From Sequoia sempervirens (lineage: Eukaryota > Streptophyta > Pinopsida > Cupressales > Cupressaceae): a DNA stretch of 64,000 nucleotides. Of the stretch, positions 1 through 11,659 are shown one piece after another; positions within the stretch are counted from its first letter, which is position 1, and each line of letters begins with the position of its first letter. The translations under genes were made by a program, and so were the position numbers. The notes under the pieces are model-generated. The model did not search any database and was not told the origin of the DNA. It saw only the letters and a program-made list of their open reading frames with translations. The stretch is taken from assembly GCA_007258455.2 (NCBI GenBank), contig VDFB02193867.1, forward strand, positions 572,483,057 through 572,547,056, read 5' to 3'.

Positions 1-739
1 AATCTAATTCAATACAGATATAGACATAACTAGAAAAAATTTCTCTCTGATAATCTGTGAGGTACCCAACTAAGAGCCCAAAAACCTACCCAATTTTTTT
101 AGGAATTTATCTTTCCCTAAAATCAGTGACAAGGGAAATAGAGTTAGACAAATCTAAACCAGAACTGGCAGGAATGAATTTGAAATGCCAGGGTTTCATG
201 AAAAGACCAACATGTTTGAAAAAATGAGGATCTCATTCAAAAATCCAAACAAAATAAAAAAACATTATCAAAAGAAGCCAAAAAATAGCCATTGGCAGCC
301 AGGGTTATCTCCATGTCTCCTTCAACCAGCTAAGCTCTACAAGCCCAATCCTCCAACATCCTTAGATTCAATCTAACCTGCATGAATTTGCAAATAACGA
401 CATGTCTCTAGAAAAAACTAAATCCTTGGCCACAAAGTCAGGATTAAAAATAATCATGGGAATCTCTTTACTTTGAGGGGGGCAGACATTGATTTTAAAA
501 TCACTAACTTTTTCTAAAGAAACTTGTTGTCTTTGAGCTAGATCCACGAGAATATTCACTGCATTAGCCTCATGTCTAGAATGAGCAACATGGTGACCAA
601 GCACGGCTTGTTTAAAGAGGGGGCAACAGGTACCCAAAGAGTCATGTGGGTCACCCATGAACCTGCAGCCCAAAAATGACAAAAAAGGAGAAAAAAAAAC
701 CCAACCTGCAAAACCAAAAAATGTCACATGAAAGGTCAA
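1..739 (-). pseudogene. LINE 2 ORF1 N-terminal fragment (left copy)
   Basis: This is the mirror image of 45440-46170. The longest open stretch (368-739) ends in DLVFSRDMSLFANSC. Further along the minus strand, frame-shifted pieces read like the DUF4283 region of plant LINE ORF1 proteins (RMLEDWACRAWLVEGDMEI, then PHFFKHVGLFMKPW). ORF1 proteins of this class bind RNA or nucleic acid during target-primed reverse transcription. It is cut by the window edge and carries stops, so it is not functional. The plus-strand reading frame over it (185-376) is an antisense shadow. Confidence 0.6.
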
Positions 740-819
740 ATATCACCAGGCACGGCCTGCCCTTAAACATGAATAGACTGTCTTCCACCCTTGGTGTGAA
801 CCCTATTTACACATAAAGG

Positions 820-1390
820 TGGGGCATGGACATGAACATTACTTCAAATTAAAGTGCTCAAGGTCATTTATGCAATCATTGATTGGAATATAAGGGGTAT
901 AGACATGAAGTTTAATTTAAATTGCTCGATGTTGTTTATGCGCTCGGTCAATAGGAGAAGAGGTGTAAACGTGAGCTTTACTTCAAATTAATGTACTTGA
1001 GGTCATTCTTTGTCGATAGAAGGAGAAAGGGGGGTAGACATGAAATTACTTCAAAGATCATCTACTCCCTTGAACACAAAAAGCAAAGGAGGTAGATATG
1101 AACTTTACTCCAGATTATGTGCTCCGACAGCAGGAAGCAAAAAAGGATAGAAATGACCTTTACTTCAAATTTCATTCAAACTCGATTGATAAAAGACAAA
1201 GAGGATAGACAGGAACTTCACTTCAAATGAATGTACTCGTGGTCATTTGCGCACTGGATCCATAGCAAGAGAAGGTTTAGGTAGTCCTAAGGCTATTTAA
1301 GCATTTGAAGGATGGCAAGAGAAGGGTGACGGTCTGAAGGCCATTTATGCACTCAACCGATAGCAAAATAGACAGTAACTTTATTTGAAA
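820..1390 (-). repeat. Degenerate intronic tandem repeat (left copy)
   Basis: Several diverged units of roughly 55-75 bp. Each contains a recognisable core whose sense on the minus strand is TTTGAAGTnAAGTTCATGTCTA followed by a C/T-rich tract. It lies just downstream of exon 1 in the presumed first intron and has an equivalent in the right arm (44747-45345). Confidence 0.6.
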
Positions 1391-1701
1391 TTAATGAATT
1401 CGGCAAAAATTACAAGAATTGGATATCTCATGGCGGCCTCTCCGTTATAGCTCGTAATTGCCCCCGACATCCACAAATAGTAAATTATACTCTAATTTAA
1501 GCCAGACCTGATGGTAGCCACACGGTTTTTATTACGAATTGTCCCCCGCATAGATAAATAATTAATTCTAGACTTCTTCAAAAGTCTCTTCAACAACAAG
1601 CATAGCAGAATTGTCATGTGCTCTTTCTCTTTAAAGAAACCGCAATTCAGGGTTTCGTCAATGGTAAATTCAGTAAAAGAAGAATTTGAATTTATACTTA
1701 C

Positions 1702-1804
1702 GTGATAAGAAGTAGGCTAGAGCGATAACGCAGATAATCCATACGAGGGTTCTGGCTTTGGCTTCCTCTATCAGATCATTTATGCTTTCCATTCGCCGCG
1801 CCAT
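1702..1804 (-). CDS. Exon 1 of a probable PXA/PX-domain (sorting-nexin-like) gene, left copy
   Basis: On the minus strand an ATG at 1804 opens 34 codons beginning MARRMESINDLIEEAKAR. A hydrophobic stretch (TLVWIICVIALAYFLS, about residues 19-34) follows, and the exon stops at TCAC followed by a GTAAGT splice donor. The layout (short acidic and basic head, DLIEEAK, then one membrane segment ending YFLS) is what I recall for plant PXA-PX-nexin_C proteins, where the next residues are H-T-S. The donor leaves one base (C) of a split codon, compatible with His. The Phox-associated family acts in endomembrane trafficking. Later exons would lie to the left, outside the window. The reading is identical to 44333-44435. 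Family assignment is from memory; exon structure is seen directly. Confidence 0.7.
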
Positions 1805-2165
1805 ACCTCAATTCAGAGACTCGGACCCTGTACCTGCCCAAAACATAAAAATGAAATTTCGCCCCGAGGAGGAGGAGAAATTTTTTGGAGGGTGTTGGCT
1901 TTATGTTATATCCACGCTGGAGCCAGCAGGGCGGTCCCCGATATGCAAGTGCAAAAATAATCACACTGATATACTTATTTTCTGTTCGGCCTTTTCAGCT
2001 CCCGCCTCGCGGTTAACGCTTCCCGGTAAGAACAAATTTGCCACGACAGTTTGAAAACGTGTGCACGCCTTGACCAACGGCAATTTTGTCTTCTTGGTTT
2101 CCTTGCCTTCCAGTTTCTACATGTTTGTCCTTTACTTACTACTTATCTGAGATGCGTAAGGGTGA
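1805..2165 (-). promoter_or_regulatory. 5' UTR and promoter region of the PXA-like gene, left copy
   Basis: About 350 bp directly upstream of exon 1, clearly richer in G+C and CpG than the AT-rich sequence beyond it (for example GCGAGGCGGGAGC and CTCCTCCTCGGGGCG on the sense strand). This is typical of a gene 5' end in an otherwise methylated, CpG-poor repeat landscape. I see no clear TATA box. Open frames across it (1758-2054, 1776-1964) are not conserved as protein between the arms beyond what DNA identity gives, and I do not call them genes. Confidence 0.5.
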
Positions 2166-3616
2166 AGTGTCATAGCGAGAAAGTGTCAAAAAATATTTAA
2201 GAATTTAGATAAAAGTGTGACGGATACAAAAAATAACAATTTTATAAAATTATTGTACTGAATGTTGGATTATTTTGATTATTGTTATTAAATTATAGTA
2301 AATAGAATAATTTTAATGAAATAATAAAATATTTTAGTAACAATAATTTTAAAATACTAAATAATATGTAGTGAATAATTTATTAAAAAATTTAAAATAT
2401 CTTATGAATTAAATTAAATAACTCTTCAATTAAATAAATAAATTCTAAAGTAATTTAAGTAATTTATAAGAAAAAAATACTTTTAAGTAAATAAAATAAT
2501 TCAATATTAATTTTTTGATATTTTTAGATAGATGTCTTTAAGATGTATTTATATTGATATTAATTGTATTCTCAAAGATATTTAGATATTTAGAGATGTT
2601 ATTCAAGAAAAGTAGATATATTTTTTGTTTTTTAAAGTATTATATATTAATATTATTTTTAGAGAGTTATATCTAATACTTGACTATATTTATTAATATT
2701 TATAATTATTTTCAAAAATACTCAAATGTAATATAATAACTTTTGATTATAAGAAAAGATAATTTCATAAATTTATTTTCAAAATATGTATATTTTTAGT
2801 TCATTCTCAATTCTCCATACAATTTACTACTTGTTAATTCTGATATAAATTATGTTCTAAGAAAATATATTAAATACATCAATATAAATAACTTCCAAGA
2901 GATATATAACCTTCAATTATTTTATTTACTTAAAAGTTGTTTTGTTTTATTCAAAAACTATTTTATTTAACATATTTTTTTAAAAGAAATTATTATATTA
3001 ATGTCCAAAACTCTGATCTTTGACCTTAAATTTGAGAACAATTTAGATGTCAAAATATTAATATTTAATAATAAACATAATATTTTCAAAACAAATAGCA
3101 TGTAAAACAAACAAACATATATATATATATATATATATATGAAAGCAAAGGTTCATAATTTTTAAGTTTAAATTTAAATAATCATTTTTTCAAATGTTTT
3201 TAGTCAAGAAATAAAATGTTTGATTTGTTAATTTGAAATATTTTGTATTTGTTAATTATAGTTGATTTTTTTATGGACACAAGTTTACACAAGATATAAA
3301 CTTTAAGTAATTAAATAATTAAAATCAAATTAAAATATAGAAGAAACACAAATAAAATTTTAAACAATTTATATACAATAAAATTTATGTGTCCACCTAT
3401 AGTAAATAAAAGTATTTTAACATAAAAAATATATATAGATGTATTTATATACTAGTTTTATCTACATTGTTTATTTGTTTAATTTTAAGAGCTATTCTTT
3501 AGCAATACACTTGTTTTATGAAAAAACTTCATTCATTATTTCTACAATTCTTTTGCTTTATTTTTATTTTGAAAAGTGAAGTAAATGTTACTTTTAGTAG
3601 TTTCATTTGTAAGCAT
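2166..3616. other. AT-rich spacer upstream of the PXA-like gene (left)
   Basis: Very AT-rich non-coding DNA with no recognisable element. The matching spacer in the right arm is 42542-43960, alignable throughout with scattered substitutions and small indels. Confidence 0.6.
3117..3140. repeat. (AT)12 microsatellite
   Basis: Twelve AT units. The equivalent site in the right arm (43023-43034) has six. Confidence 0.95.
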
Positions 3617-3618
3617 TG

Positions 3619-3622
<4 letters not shown>

Positions 3623-3651
<29 letters not shown>

Positions 3652-3665
3652 TGTATGTATGTATG
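3623..3665. repeat. (GTAT)n microsatellite at the LINE 1 3' end (left)
   Basis: About 10.5 units of GTAT, directly beyond the A-rich tail of LINE 1. The right-arm counterpart (42473-42540) has about 17 units. Confidence 0.95.
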
Positions 3666-4133
3666 AATTTTATTTTATTTTATTTTGTATTGAATCAATA
3701 CAAAAGAATTACATAGAGAATGGTAGCCATAAGCTGCCCAGAAGAAGTTACATAACAGAATACCATTCACACTAGAACAACTAGACAACTATGTTGAACA
3801 AGGACACCACGAACAAACTATCACAACATAAATTACAATCACATCAAACAGTTGCAAGAAAAATACATCAAACTCTAAATTTTAACATATGCTAAAGGTT
3901 TTTGGAACATATTACATCATTTTTGTGTAGTTGTAGTATTTACCATTTAATCTTGTCCAAATGAAAGTTGATTTTCACATTAACTTTGGGAACTCCTGCA
4001 ATTGTGAACATAAGAAAACAATTTGCAAAATAATGTCATAGTAAAACATTACAATTAGCAAAAATATTCATACATCTACTTTTTCATATATTAAACAAGA
4101 CAATATGCCTTATAGAATCAGCAACAATATTAT

Positions 4134-7100
4134 TTAGAGGCCCAAGCCCAAAATGGCTTCTTTCCAGCTCAAAGCATGCTCAAAAATCACAGGGAGGTAA
4201 ACAAAAACAACCTTCCATTTCCTTTTCATTAGAGAATAATTCCAAATTATATGTTTCAAACTTTCAATACTTTTACAATACATATGACCCAACCTATCAC
4301 CAATGGGCAATTTACAATACAAAATTTTCCAAGCTAAAATTTGCACTTTAAGCTTCAGTTTTTGAATGCCAAATTTGATAACTAAGTTTCTTCCAAGTTT
4401 TTTCTTTAAACCTACAATTCCATTTCAAATTCAATCTAGAATTTAAGGGTAAGTGGGGAAGCAGCTTCAAATAGACCTTCTTAAGCAAAAACAATGTGAA
4501 CTAACTTTTGGACAACCACCACCAATCCTTGAAAGGATTACAATGAAGAGGGTGCACATCTTCATAACAAACTCAAAGGGAACCAATGACATAACAAAGA
4601 TTAAAAAAACTTGTGTATTTACAACGTAGACCAAAGTTATCCTTGATCATTTGTTAATTGACCCACTCCAAAATATTAAAACCCCACAAGTTCCCAAAAA
4701 ATTGAACTCCTTTTTCAAATAAGTAATAAGCCAACCATGGAAATGCCACGGCAAGAGGTTGCCCTTGATATTTCACTAGTTTATTCCACAAAATTGACAA
4801 AGAACCAAGGTTGAATCCGTGTTGAAGAGAACTTTTCCAATCTTAAAAAATACTAACTTGTTGCCATGCCATCCAAATATAAAGTAATGGAAAGGAAGCT
4901 TTAAGATGGAAGAAAGGTGTCATTAATATTTTATCTTCCTAGCTGACAACTTGCCATTTACCTTCACCAGTAGCTTGGGAGATCCAAAAATGAGCCATAT
5001 TTTTCCACGGAGCATCTCCATTTACTAATCGAACAATTCATTTTGCTACCAGGCAAGTCCCTTGTGTCCTTGGATCCAAAAGACCTAACCCACCTTTAGT
5101 TTTTGGTTGAAAGCAATGTAACCAAGAACAGATTTAAAACCTACCTTACCACCCCAATTAGCCAATTGGAAGTTGCGAACAATTTTGATAAGGTCCTCAT
5201 AACCTTTTTTTGATGGCATCCAACAAGAGGAATAATACACATGTGAAGCCAAAAAAAAAATGATTTACCACTTGAATTTTTCCTGCAAGGGACAAAAATT
5301 TGTTTTCCCAATTACACAATTTATTTCTTAATTTTTATAAGTACCAGTTCCACATCCCGTAAATAGAGACACCCATCCCAAATGGGATGCTAAGATACCA
5401 AGTAATCTACCCATGTTTAATTTGTTTCCACTCTTTAGGAATCCACCAAGGAGGAGAACCTGATTGAACCATCACAAATTCAGTCTTGTGGTGAGCAAGT
5501 TTAGAACCGAAAACTTCACAATAAAGATTAAGAACTCCCATGACATTATTGATCTCCCTCTCAGAATTTTGAGTAAACAACATCCTATCATAGCAAAATG
5601 AGACTTAATCACCACAGTATTGTGAGGAATAGCAACCCCTTGAATCAAATTCAACTGCTTATATTTTTGCAATAAATATCCAAGAGCATCAGCAACAAGA
5701 AAGGAGACAAGGGGCAACCTAGTCTAATTGAACGTTGTAAAGGAAAGATGATAGTCAGCTCTTTATTAATCACTAACTGAGAATTGGCATCATTAAACAA
5801 CATTTGAACATGTTTACATAGTTTAGGACCAAATCCCAACCATTGAAGCATCTTGATTATAAAACTCCAACGCATTTTATCATATGCTTTATTAAAATCT
5901 AGCTTGACCAAAAGAGCCTATTGTCCCAATTGTTGAGCCCATTCCAAGGTTTCCCGAGCAAGAATAAGGTTATCCAAGATGAGCCTCCGGCCAAGAAACT
6001 CGATTTGTTCTCTATCTCTTTCACAATTGGTTTAATTCTTGTTGTTATAGCTTTAGCAATGATTTTGTAAGAAGTATTAAGTAAGGTGATAGGGTGCCAA
6101 CCTAAAATGGTATCCTCATTGTTCCCTTTTGGAAGGAGTTTAATTAAGCCCTTGTTTATGTCAAGCCCTAAAGAACCATGTTCCAAAGCCTCCAGGTAAA
6201 CCATATAGAAATCTTCTTTAATGTGTTGCCACATTTTTTGGTAAAATTCCACTAACAACCCATCTATTCTAGGACTTTTGTAAGGAAGCATGGAAAACAT
6301 AATATGTTCTAAGTCTTTAATGGATAGGATACGATCTATAAACTGGCTATATTTTGAATCCACCCTCTTAGGCATAATATCTTTCAACATATCTTCCAAG
6401 GCTACTTGTGCATCATGCTAATGTGGGTCTTCTTTAAACAACTCCTCATAATATTTCAGAAACAACCCTTTTATTTCATCCTACTTGGTGTAAACCAAAC
6501 CAGAATCATCTTGAATAACACCAATAAATTATTTCATGTGCTTATAATTAAGATACTTAAATAAATATTTAGGGCCTCTATTCCCCTCTTTAATCCAATG
6601 TAATATGGCTCTAATTTTAGCTCCCTACCCCTTATAAATTTCCATTTTATGAAAAATTGAGATTCTAAAGTAGCCACTGAAGTTTGTAAATTATAATTAA
6701 AAGGATTGGAATTAAGTAGTTTTCTAGTGTGTTCTAACTTCCCTCGAAGGGATTTAAAATTACATTTTTGCTTCCATGTTATTTTTTTGTCATAAGCACG
6801 TAAGAATTCAGCACATTTAGAAATGGCATTATGCCACCATTGTCTATAGGATTCCCCTTCAATTGGCTTGGGGAAAGAATTCCAAATTGGCCCACCAATG
6901 CTTCCACACAAGATGGATTTTTTAAATGAGAAACATTAAGCTTGTAAGGTAACTCAAATTCCTCACTACTATTTTTAGCACCAGAAATAGTACAAAGGAT
7001 AGGATAATGATCATAAAGAGTTGCAAAATAGTCAACCCTAACTATCAAACCTAAGGAATCTTGAACCACATAGAGATTTGGAGAAATATAAAATCAATCA

Positions 7101-7724
7101 ACTTTGCTTAGCTTCTTATCCTCCCCAAAATATATAATTAGACCAAGTGAACCAATTGCAATCATTACTACCCCTTTTGTTGTGAATAGGAACAACAACA
7201 CCTATTGTATTACAACATAACAACCGCTTATCAAATTCTTCATTACTTAACTTGATATGGTTGAGAAAACTATGATCATTATGGTTTTCCATCGTATTGA
7301 AATCACCTCCTATAACAAAATTGACATTAGGTAGATTTTTAGTCATCTAGTCCCACAAATCAAATCTATCTTTAGCAAAGTTTACAGCATAAACTGAACA
7401 AAAACCTATAGGTTGGCCATTGGTAAAATTCAAGGCCCACACACAACTATGTGAAGGGTCCTCACCTTTATTAATAACACGCTTATAAACCCAAGGAGAA
7501 AGATCAATGACAACCTGCCTACTACCTTCTCTATGTGAGGTATAAAGAAAAGAAGCATCTCTTCATACATCAGAAAGAGAAGAAGTAAGATGGATGCCAT
7601 TAATTTTAGCCTATTGGAGAAAGACAATATTTGGTTTCCACTTACAAATAGCCTCCTTTACACCATATTTATGGCGAGGGAGAAACACACTTGTAACATT
7701 CCATGACATAATTTTGTAGTTCAT
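4134..7724 (-). pseudogene. LINE 1 ORF2: endonuclease and reverse transcriptase (left copy)
   Basis: Reads from an ATG at 7724. The apurinic-like endonuclease begins MSWNVTS, with GGDFNTME near 7300 and a DHYPI-type motif near 7010. The reverse transcriptase fingers and palm lie at 5640-6400 (KSPRIDGLLVEFYQKMW; KLLPK; WHPITLLN; DFNKAYDKMRW; GCPLSPFL). The thumb follows, and a zf-RVT-like segment (QILAWKILYCKLPIGDRLG) lies at 4134-4346. The protein is broken by stops and frameshifts. At 5587-5596 the catalytic box, normally F/Y-A-D-D, reads FAMIG, consistent with loss of one base; the right copy has the same lesion. ORF2 start overlaps ORF1 stop as ATGA. Confidence 0.88.
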
Positions 7725-9116
7725 GGTACAAAAGATAGATATAAATCCTCTTCTTGTGGCAAATCATCAAATTGATTGGCCAAAGATAAACTTAGATTAG
7801 AGTTGGCCAATTCTTTTGTATTAGGTAGAGGGGCCCTGGATCTTTGTATTATAGGAGGGGAAGAATTAGATGACTCACTTCCAAATTTATAGTTAAGTTG
7901 AGGGGAAGAAGGGTGGTAACCTTGAGATGCAATACCACCATACTGACATGTGATAGGACTTAACGATTCTTTTCTCTTCCTTACCACTTTCCATCCATCT
8001 GCCATATCATCATCTTTAGGATATGAGTTAAATTTGAGGTTAAATGGCTATAAATCTTTAAAGTTTTAGTGAGAGGCTCTAACAAATTTGCATGAGTTGT
8101 AACCTTAGATATGGGAGAACTATGCAGCTTGCTATTAGTTTGTTGTTGTCATGATGGCATTCAACGAGAGGCTAAATTGATTTTTTCTTTCTGGTAGGGA
8201 AATCTCTAATCAAATGGCCCTCTTGTCTGCAGTAAAAGCAAGTATTCGATTTATTCAAATAAACAACAAGCAAATAAAATTCAAACCTAGGCCCAATGAG
8301 TTTAATATTTTATGGCAATGGTTGAGTTAAGTCCATTTCAACACATATGCTTGGATGGACTCTTAGACTAGAAAATTTGTTGAAGTTATTCTTGCACCAA
8401 ATAACCTTATCAAGTTGTGAAGCAATATCTTGAAGGAAAGGTCTAAAATTAAGATTCAGAAAGGGGAGTTCCACCCACATGGGATAATGAGATCTAGAAG
8501 GACCCTCATGATGAAACTCTAAAGTCCAAGCTTGTAAATAACAAATTGACCACAAATAACCCAAGTCCCATATTACAAAACTGCCTAAGCATGTTCAATA
8601 GATTTAAACTTGCAAGATATGTATCCTTTACCTAGCCCTCTCATTATTTCAATTTCCCACCCTCTATTAAACCTAGTTTAATTTAGCCCATTTGAAGAAA
8701 TCAGATTCAGAGGGAATGCCTCTCAGAAAGAACAAAATAACAAATCTATGTTGGCATTCAACAATGTAGTCCATAACATCATCTAGAAGCATAAATCCTA
8801 AGGTTTTACATATATCCTTGCTATTGGGTTATTCCTTTGAACAATCATTCTTGTCTCCAGGTCTTCCAACTAAGTTGTTGATATTCACAGCTAGCTCTCC
8901 ATTGTCGACATCAAACTCAAGAGGCTCTGCTTCACCTTTTGGAACTTTGTCATCCATTTTTTCCCTCGTGTTTCTTGCCTTATCCTTGAGTCTCATTGGT
9001 AAATAAGAGCAATTTATTGGGAGCCCTTGAGAAGTGAAATGTCTTAGCTCATCACTCCTCTCGTATATGCAAATAGGCAGCAAATGGTACCGATAAAAAA
9101 GCAACCACTCGACCAC
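7721..9116 (-). pseudogene. LINE 1 ORF1: nucleic-acid-binding protein (left copy)
   Basis: Several frames that together make an ORF1 of the plant LINE type. The N-terminal part is 8829-9116 (MDDKVPKGEAEPLEFDVDN). A DUF4283-like middle follows (YPMWVELPFLNLNFRPF, 8310-8564), then a zinc knuckle CFYCRQEGHLIRDF near 8190-8245 whose last Cys position reads Phe, and a tail (7721-8005) ending FVP then TGA. It shows internal stops and a frameshift. All but the most C-terminal parts are identical in translation to the right copy. Confidence 0.8.
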
Positions 9117-9290
9117 GAATCTATGCCCTAGCTAATGCTGCTAGAGGGGAGAAAGCAAAAATCCAACCAAGAAAACTAAGGAAAAACGACCTTAGAAAAA
9201 TTCCTTAAACTGGAACAGGCCTCAAACGCTATGAAAATGAGCCTCAAAAATTGTAGACTTGGAAAGAAAAGGTAACATGCCTTCAGTTAC

Positions 9291-9974
9291 AGAAAAAAAA
9301 AAAGCTAGGGTTTTGTCATGAAGCTAAACTAGCACTCTATTGCCCTCAAAATATTTTTTTCATCTTTATATTTAAAAAACAAATGTAAACTCTAAATAGA
9401 TTTTATTTCATAGTCACAACATTAGATGTTTCTCCCCTATTGTTAATATAGATTATGCCTATGTGTAATGAGTATTACTCATAAGACATACAAAGTACAC
9501 ATTCTAAGACATACAATATCATCATATCACATGACATATCATGTATCATAACACAAAGGCCCCACCCATTATAGAAAGCAACTTTGTAATAAAGAATGTC
9601 AAGTCATCTTAGCACTTCCATGTTTTCCAATCCCTATTTCATTTTTTTCTAGTGGAAAAGGCATTTTCTCACAAAACTTACAAGTTGTAGTAGAATTATC
9701 TAATAAATATGCATCAAACATGTTTTATCACAAAAGATAGTGGTTGTTTAGATAGCACAAGTGCAACATTGTTCCCTTATGTATCTCATATGTTGCTTGC
9801 AAAGATTGTTTTGAGATAATTGTTAGAAAATCATTATTGTATTATATAAGAAATTACAATGAATAGAAACATGCATATAGTAAGAAATGTTTGGGAAATA
9901 TTATACTTACCTTTTCATAGGATGTGTTGACTATTGTTGAACAAAATTGGCATGGGTGATGATATTGTTGTGGT
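9291..9974. other. Spacer between LINE 1 and the RPA fragment (left)
   Basis: AT-rich, no coding signal. Alignable to 35583-36840 but lacking about 590 bases present there: the left sequence joins directly at about 9702, where the right arm carries 35850-36435. Confidence 0.6.
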
Positions 9975-10313
9975 TCAATGTGAAGTGGCCTCTTGCAGAT
10001 AAATCGTGTAGCATGAAGATGACAGTTGATTTATCTTCAATATACTCTTCATATGTAGTGTTGTGTAGATTAGGCAATAACAATTGAACAATGGAGTTAT
10101 TAGCAAAACAATGTATTGTTGTTTGTTGTTAACTATTATAATGGTTTTTAGATAAGGGGAGTAGATATAAGTCACTTCATTGCATCTAGCACAATAAGCA
10201 ACTTGTTCTTCCAGTGTTCTATAATTTTCAAACTTGTAATTGCATTTTGCACAAAATGCATGGAACGGATTTAACAAGTTGGCCACTTTCAAAATTTCAT
10301 CCATCTGCAACAT
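9975..10313 (-). pseudogene. RPA-like C-terminal OB-fold fragment of a Helitron (left copy)
   Basis: 112 codons with a CX2C pair AFCAKCN followed about 17 residues later by YCARCN. A beta-rich stretch (YLKTIIIVNNKQQYIVLL) comes next. This is the pattern of the replication factor A C-terminal domain, whose zinc ribbon precedes an OB-fold strand. Plant Helitrons often carry such RPA1-like genes, presumably to bind single-stranded DNA during rolling-circle transposition. Here both CX2C pairs are intact, whereas the right copy (35231-35572) has Cys to Tyr in the first. The rest of the gene would lie beyond 10409, in the gap. Confidence 0.7.
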
Positions 10314-10409
10314 ATATTAGAATATTATTGGACCATGCCAAAAAAACATTGCAAATTTAGAAATTTAACAATTTTCAAACGGTTACCTCAAATGTTGATT
10401 GCAGGAATC

Positions 10410-10509
10410 NNNNNNNNNNNNNNNNNNNNNNNNNNNNNNNNNNNNNNNNNNNNNNNNNNNNNNNNNNNNNNNNNNNNNNNNNNNNNNNNNNNNNNNNNNN
10501 NNNNNNNNN
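10410..10509. other. Assembly gap (100 N)
   Basis: Exactly 100 N, the usual placeholder for a gap of unknown size. The left side is Helitron RPA flank and the right side is the middle of a gypsy polyprotein, so the true neighbour sequences are unknown. Confidence 1.
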
Positions 10510-11659
10510 GAGGGTGAGAAAAACTCCCCAAATTAGGTTGCATTGTCAATATCTATAGTAAAACCATATTTATGATCCCCATTGGGTATGCCTTCACGTA
10601 ATCCCATAAACTCTGCTATTGCTTCATCATTTTCGAACATGTCCAAGTTGGGTGGTCCCTATTGGTCCCAATCTATCAATTGTGGGTATACTAAAGACTT
10701 GCCATCATCGATATCATTAAGGTTCAAGGAATATGCAGGTATGGTGAAAATGGAAGTGTTATTGGGATCCAAAAAGGAATCAATCTAAGCTTTGCCTTTT
10801 ATTGGGGAAGAGGATAAGTCAAGTTCATGGAAGGTCTTAGCTAGGTCATAGTCAGTGGATGTGCATGAGTCCCACTCCCATTCATTGGAGTCAATTTCAT
10901 CATGGTAGTCCTTAGATGTCTCAATATCCTTTGAAGCACTAACCTCCTTGCTCGAAATCACCTTAGTATTAGGAGCACTCACTTTTAATGTTTCATACCA
11001 TAGCCTTATATTCTTTGGTCGCTTGGGAGGAATAAGGGGTTTTTTCATTCCATTATTATGTAAACCAAGTCCACTGTGTCCATCATAACCCTTACATCTC
11101 ATGATCTCGAAGCCTAAGTTACCATATTACTCAATTGGGATCCGTTTAGGTTCAATATCTTCTTATTTGTATATCCATGTGGAAATATCCTCTTCGTTAA
11201 TAACCTATTTGCTCAATTCTCCCTATTTTGTGAAGGTCATGGTAGGATGTTCAGATAATGACTTTGTGATCCATTTTGATAGCATAAGGTTTTCCATAGG
11301 ATTTTGGAGATGCAGGTAGCTTGTTGATACAATAAAATTTTTTCATGTAGTATTCTCCACACCCCTTTTCTTGGATTTGGATCTTGGAATCTGAAGATGG
11401 GATGGCGGAGGTGGATGCCTTGGTCAAAGTGGAGGGATCAATGTAATGGGATGAAGTGGATGATGTGCTTTCTTGATTGATGGACACTTATTGTTCGAGT
11501 GTCCCTCTTAAGTTGCTATAATACTAAAAGGGATTAGGAGCACCTACTATGGTAATTTTGATGCCATTATGGGGAAATTTCAAGCATTTGGTTTATGGAG
11601 GGGATGATCTTCATATCATGAATCATGGTCAGCCAAGGAGGATGTTATAGGGAAAATCC
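10510..11659 (-). pseudogene. Gypsy protease C-terminus and linker before RT
   Basis: Reads leftward from DFPYNILLG near 11640 (the conserved protease C-terminal box, followed by a stop where plant copies usually have R-P-W) and FPHNGIKITIVG near 11570. A Ser/Thr-rich linker (11251-11487) comes next, then a Gly-containing segment (GYDGHSGLGLHNNGMKKP, 10785-11102), an acidic segment (DSNEWEWDS), and YPQLIDWD near 10660. The sequence ends at the gap, so the reverse transcriptase is not present. Frames change several times. Confidence 0.7.

Larger units (their letters stand above)
3666..9290 (-). mobile_element. LINE 1, full-length but defective non-LTR retrotransposon (left copy)
   Basis: Minus-strand LINE with ORF1 (zinc knuckle), ORF2 (endonuclease, reverse transcriptase, C-terminal zf-RVT region) and a 3' end made of an A-rich tail with AAAAT repeats, followed by the GTAT microsatellite. 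The 5' boundary is not sharp; I place it near a homopolymer of eleven A/T around 9293-9303. It mirrors 36840-42472. Target-site duplications were not identified. Confidence 0.85.
1..10409. repeat. Left arm of an ~11-kb inverted repeat
   Basis: This arm is the reverse complement of 35137-46170. Paired landmarks sum to a constant (about 46137 over most of its length): 9116/37021, 8005/38132, 7346/38791, 6399/39738, 1804/44333. The constant shifts to about 45544 near the gap because the right arm has about 590 extra bases (35850-36435), and to about 46155-46171 near base 1 because the right arm has a short duplication near 45110-45140. The arm runs off the left edge of the window and stops exactly at the N run. 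Both arms share the same stop codons and frameshifts in the LINE, so they were copied after the LINE had died, or they are alleles. Small indels and microsatellite lengths differ. Confidence 0.93.

Noticed and set aside
1758..2054. Open frame across the PXA-like promoter (and 1776-1964, 44173-44361 opposite)
   Set aside because: It lies in the 5' UTR/promoter, overlaps exon 1 in antisense or another frame, and has no recognisable domain. Conservation between arms is only that of the duplicated DNA.
8818..9006. Plus-strand frame (and 37131-37319)
   Set aside because: Antisense shadow of LINE 1 ORF1.
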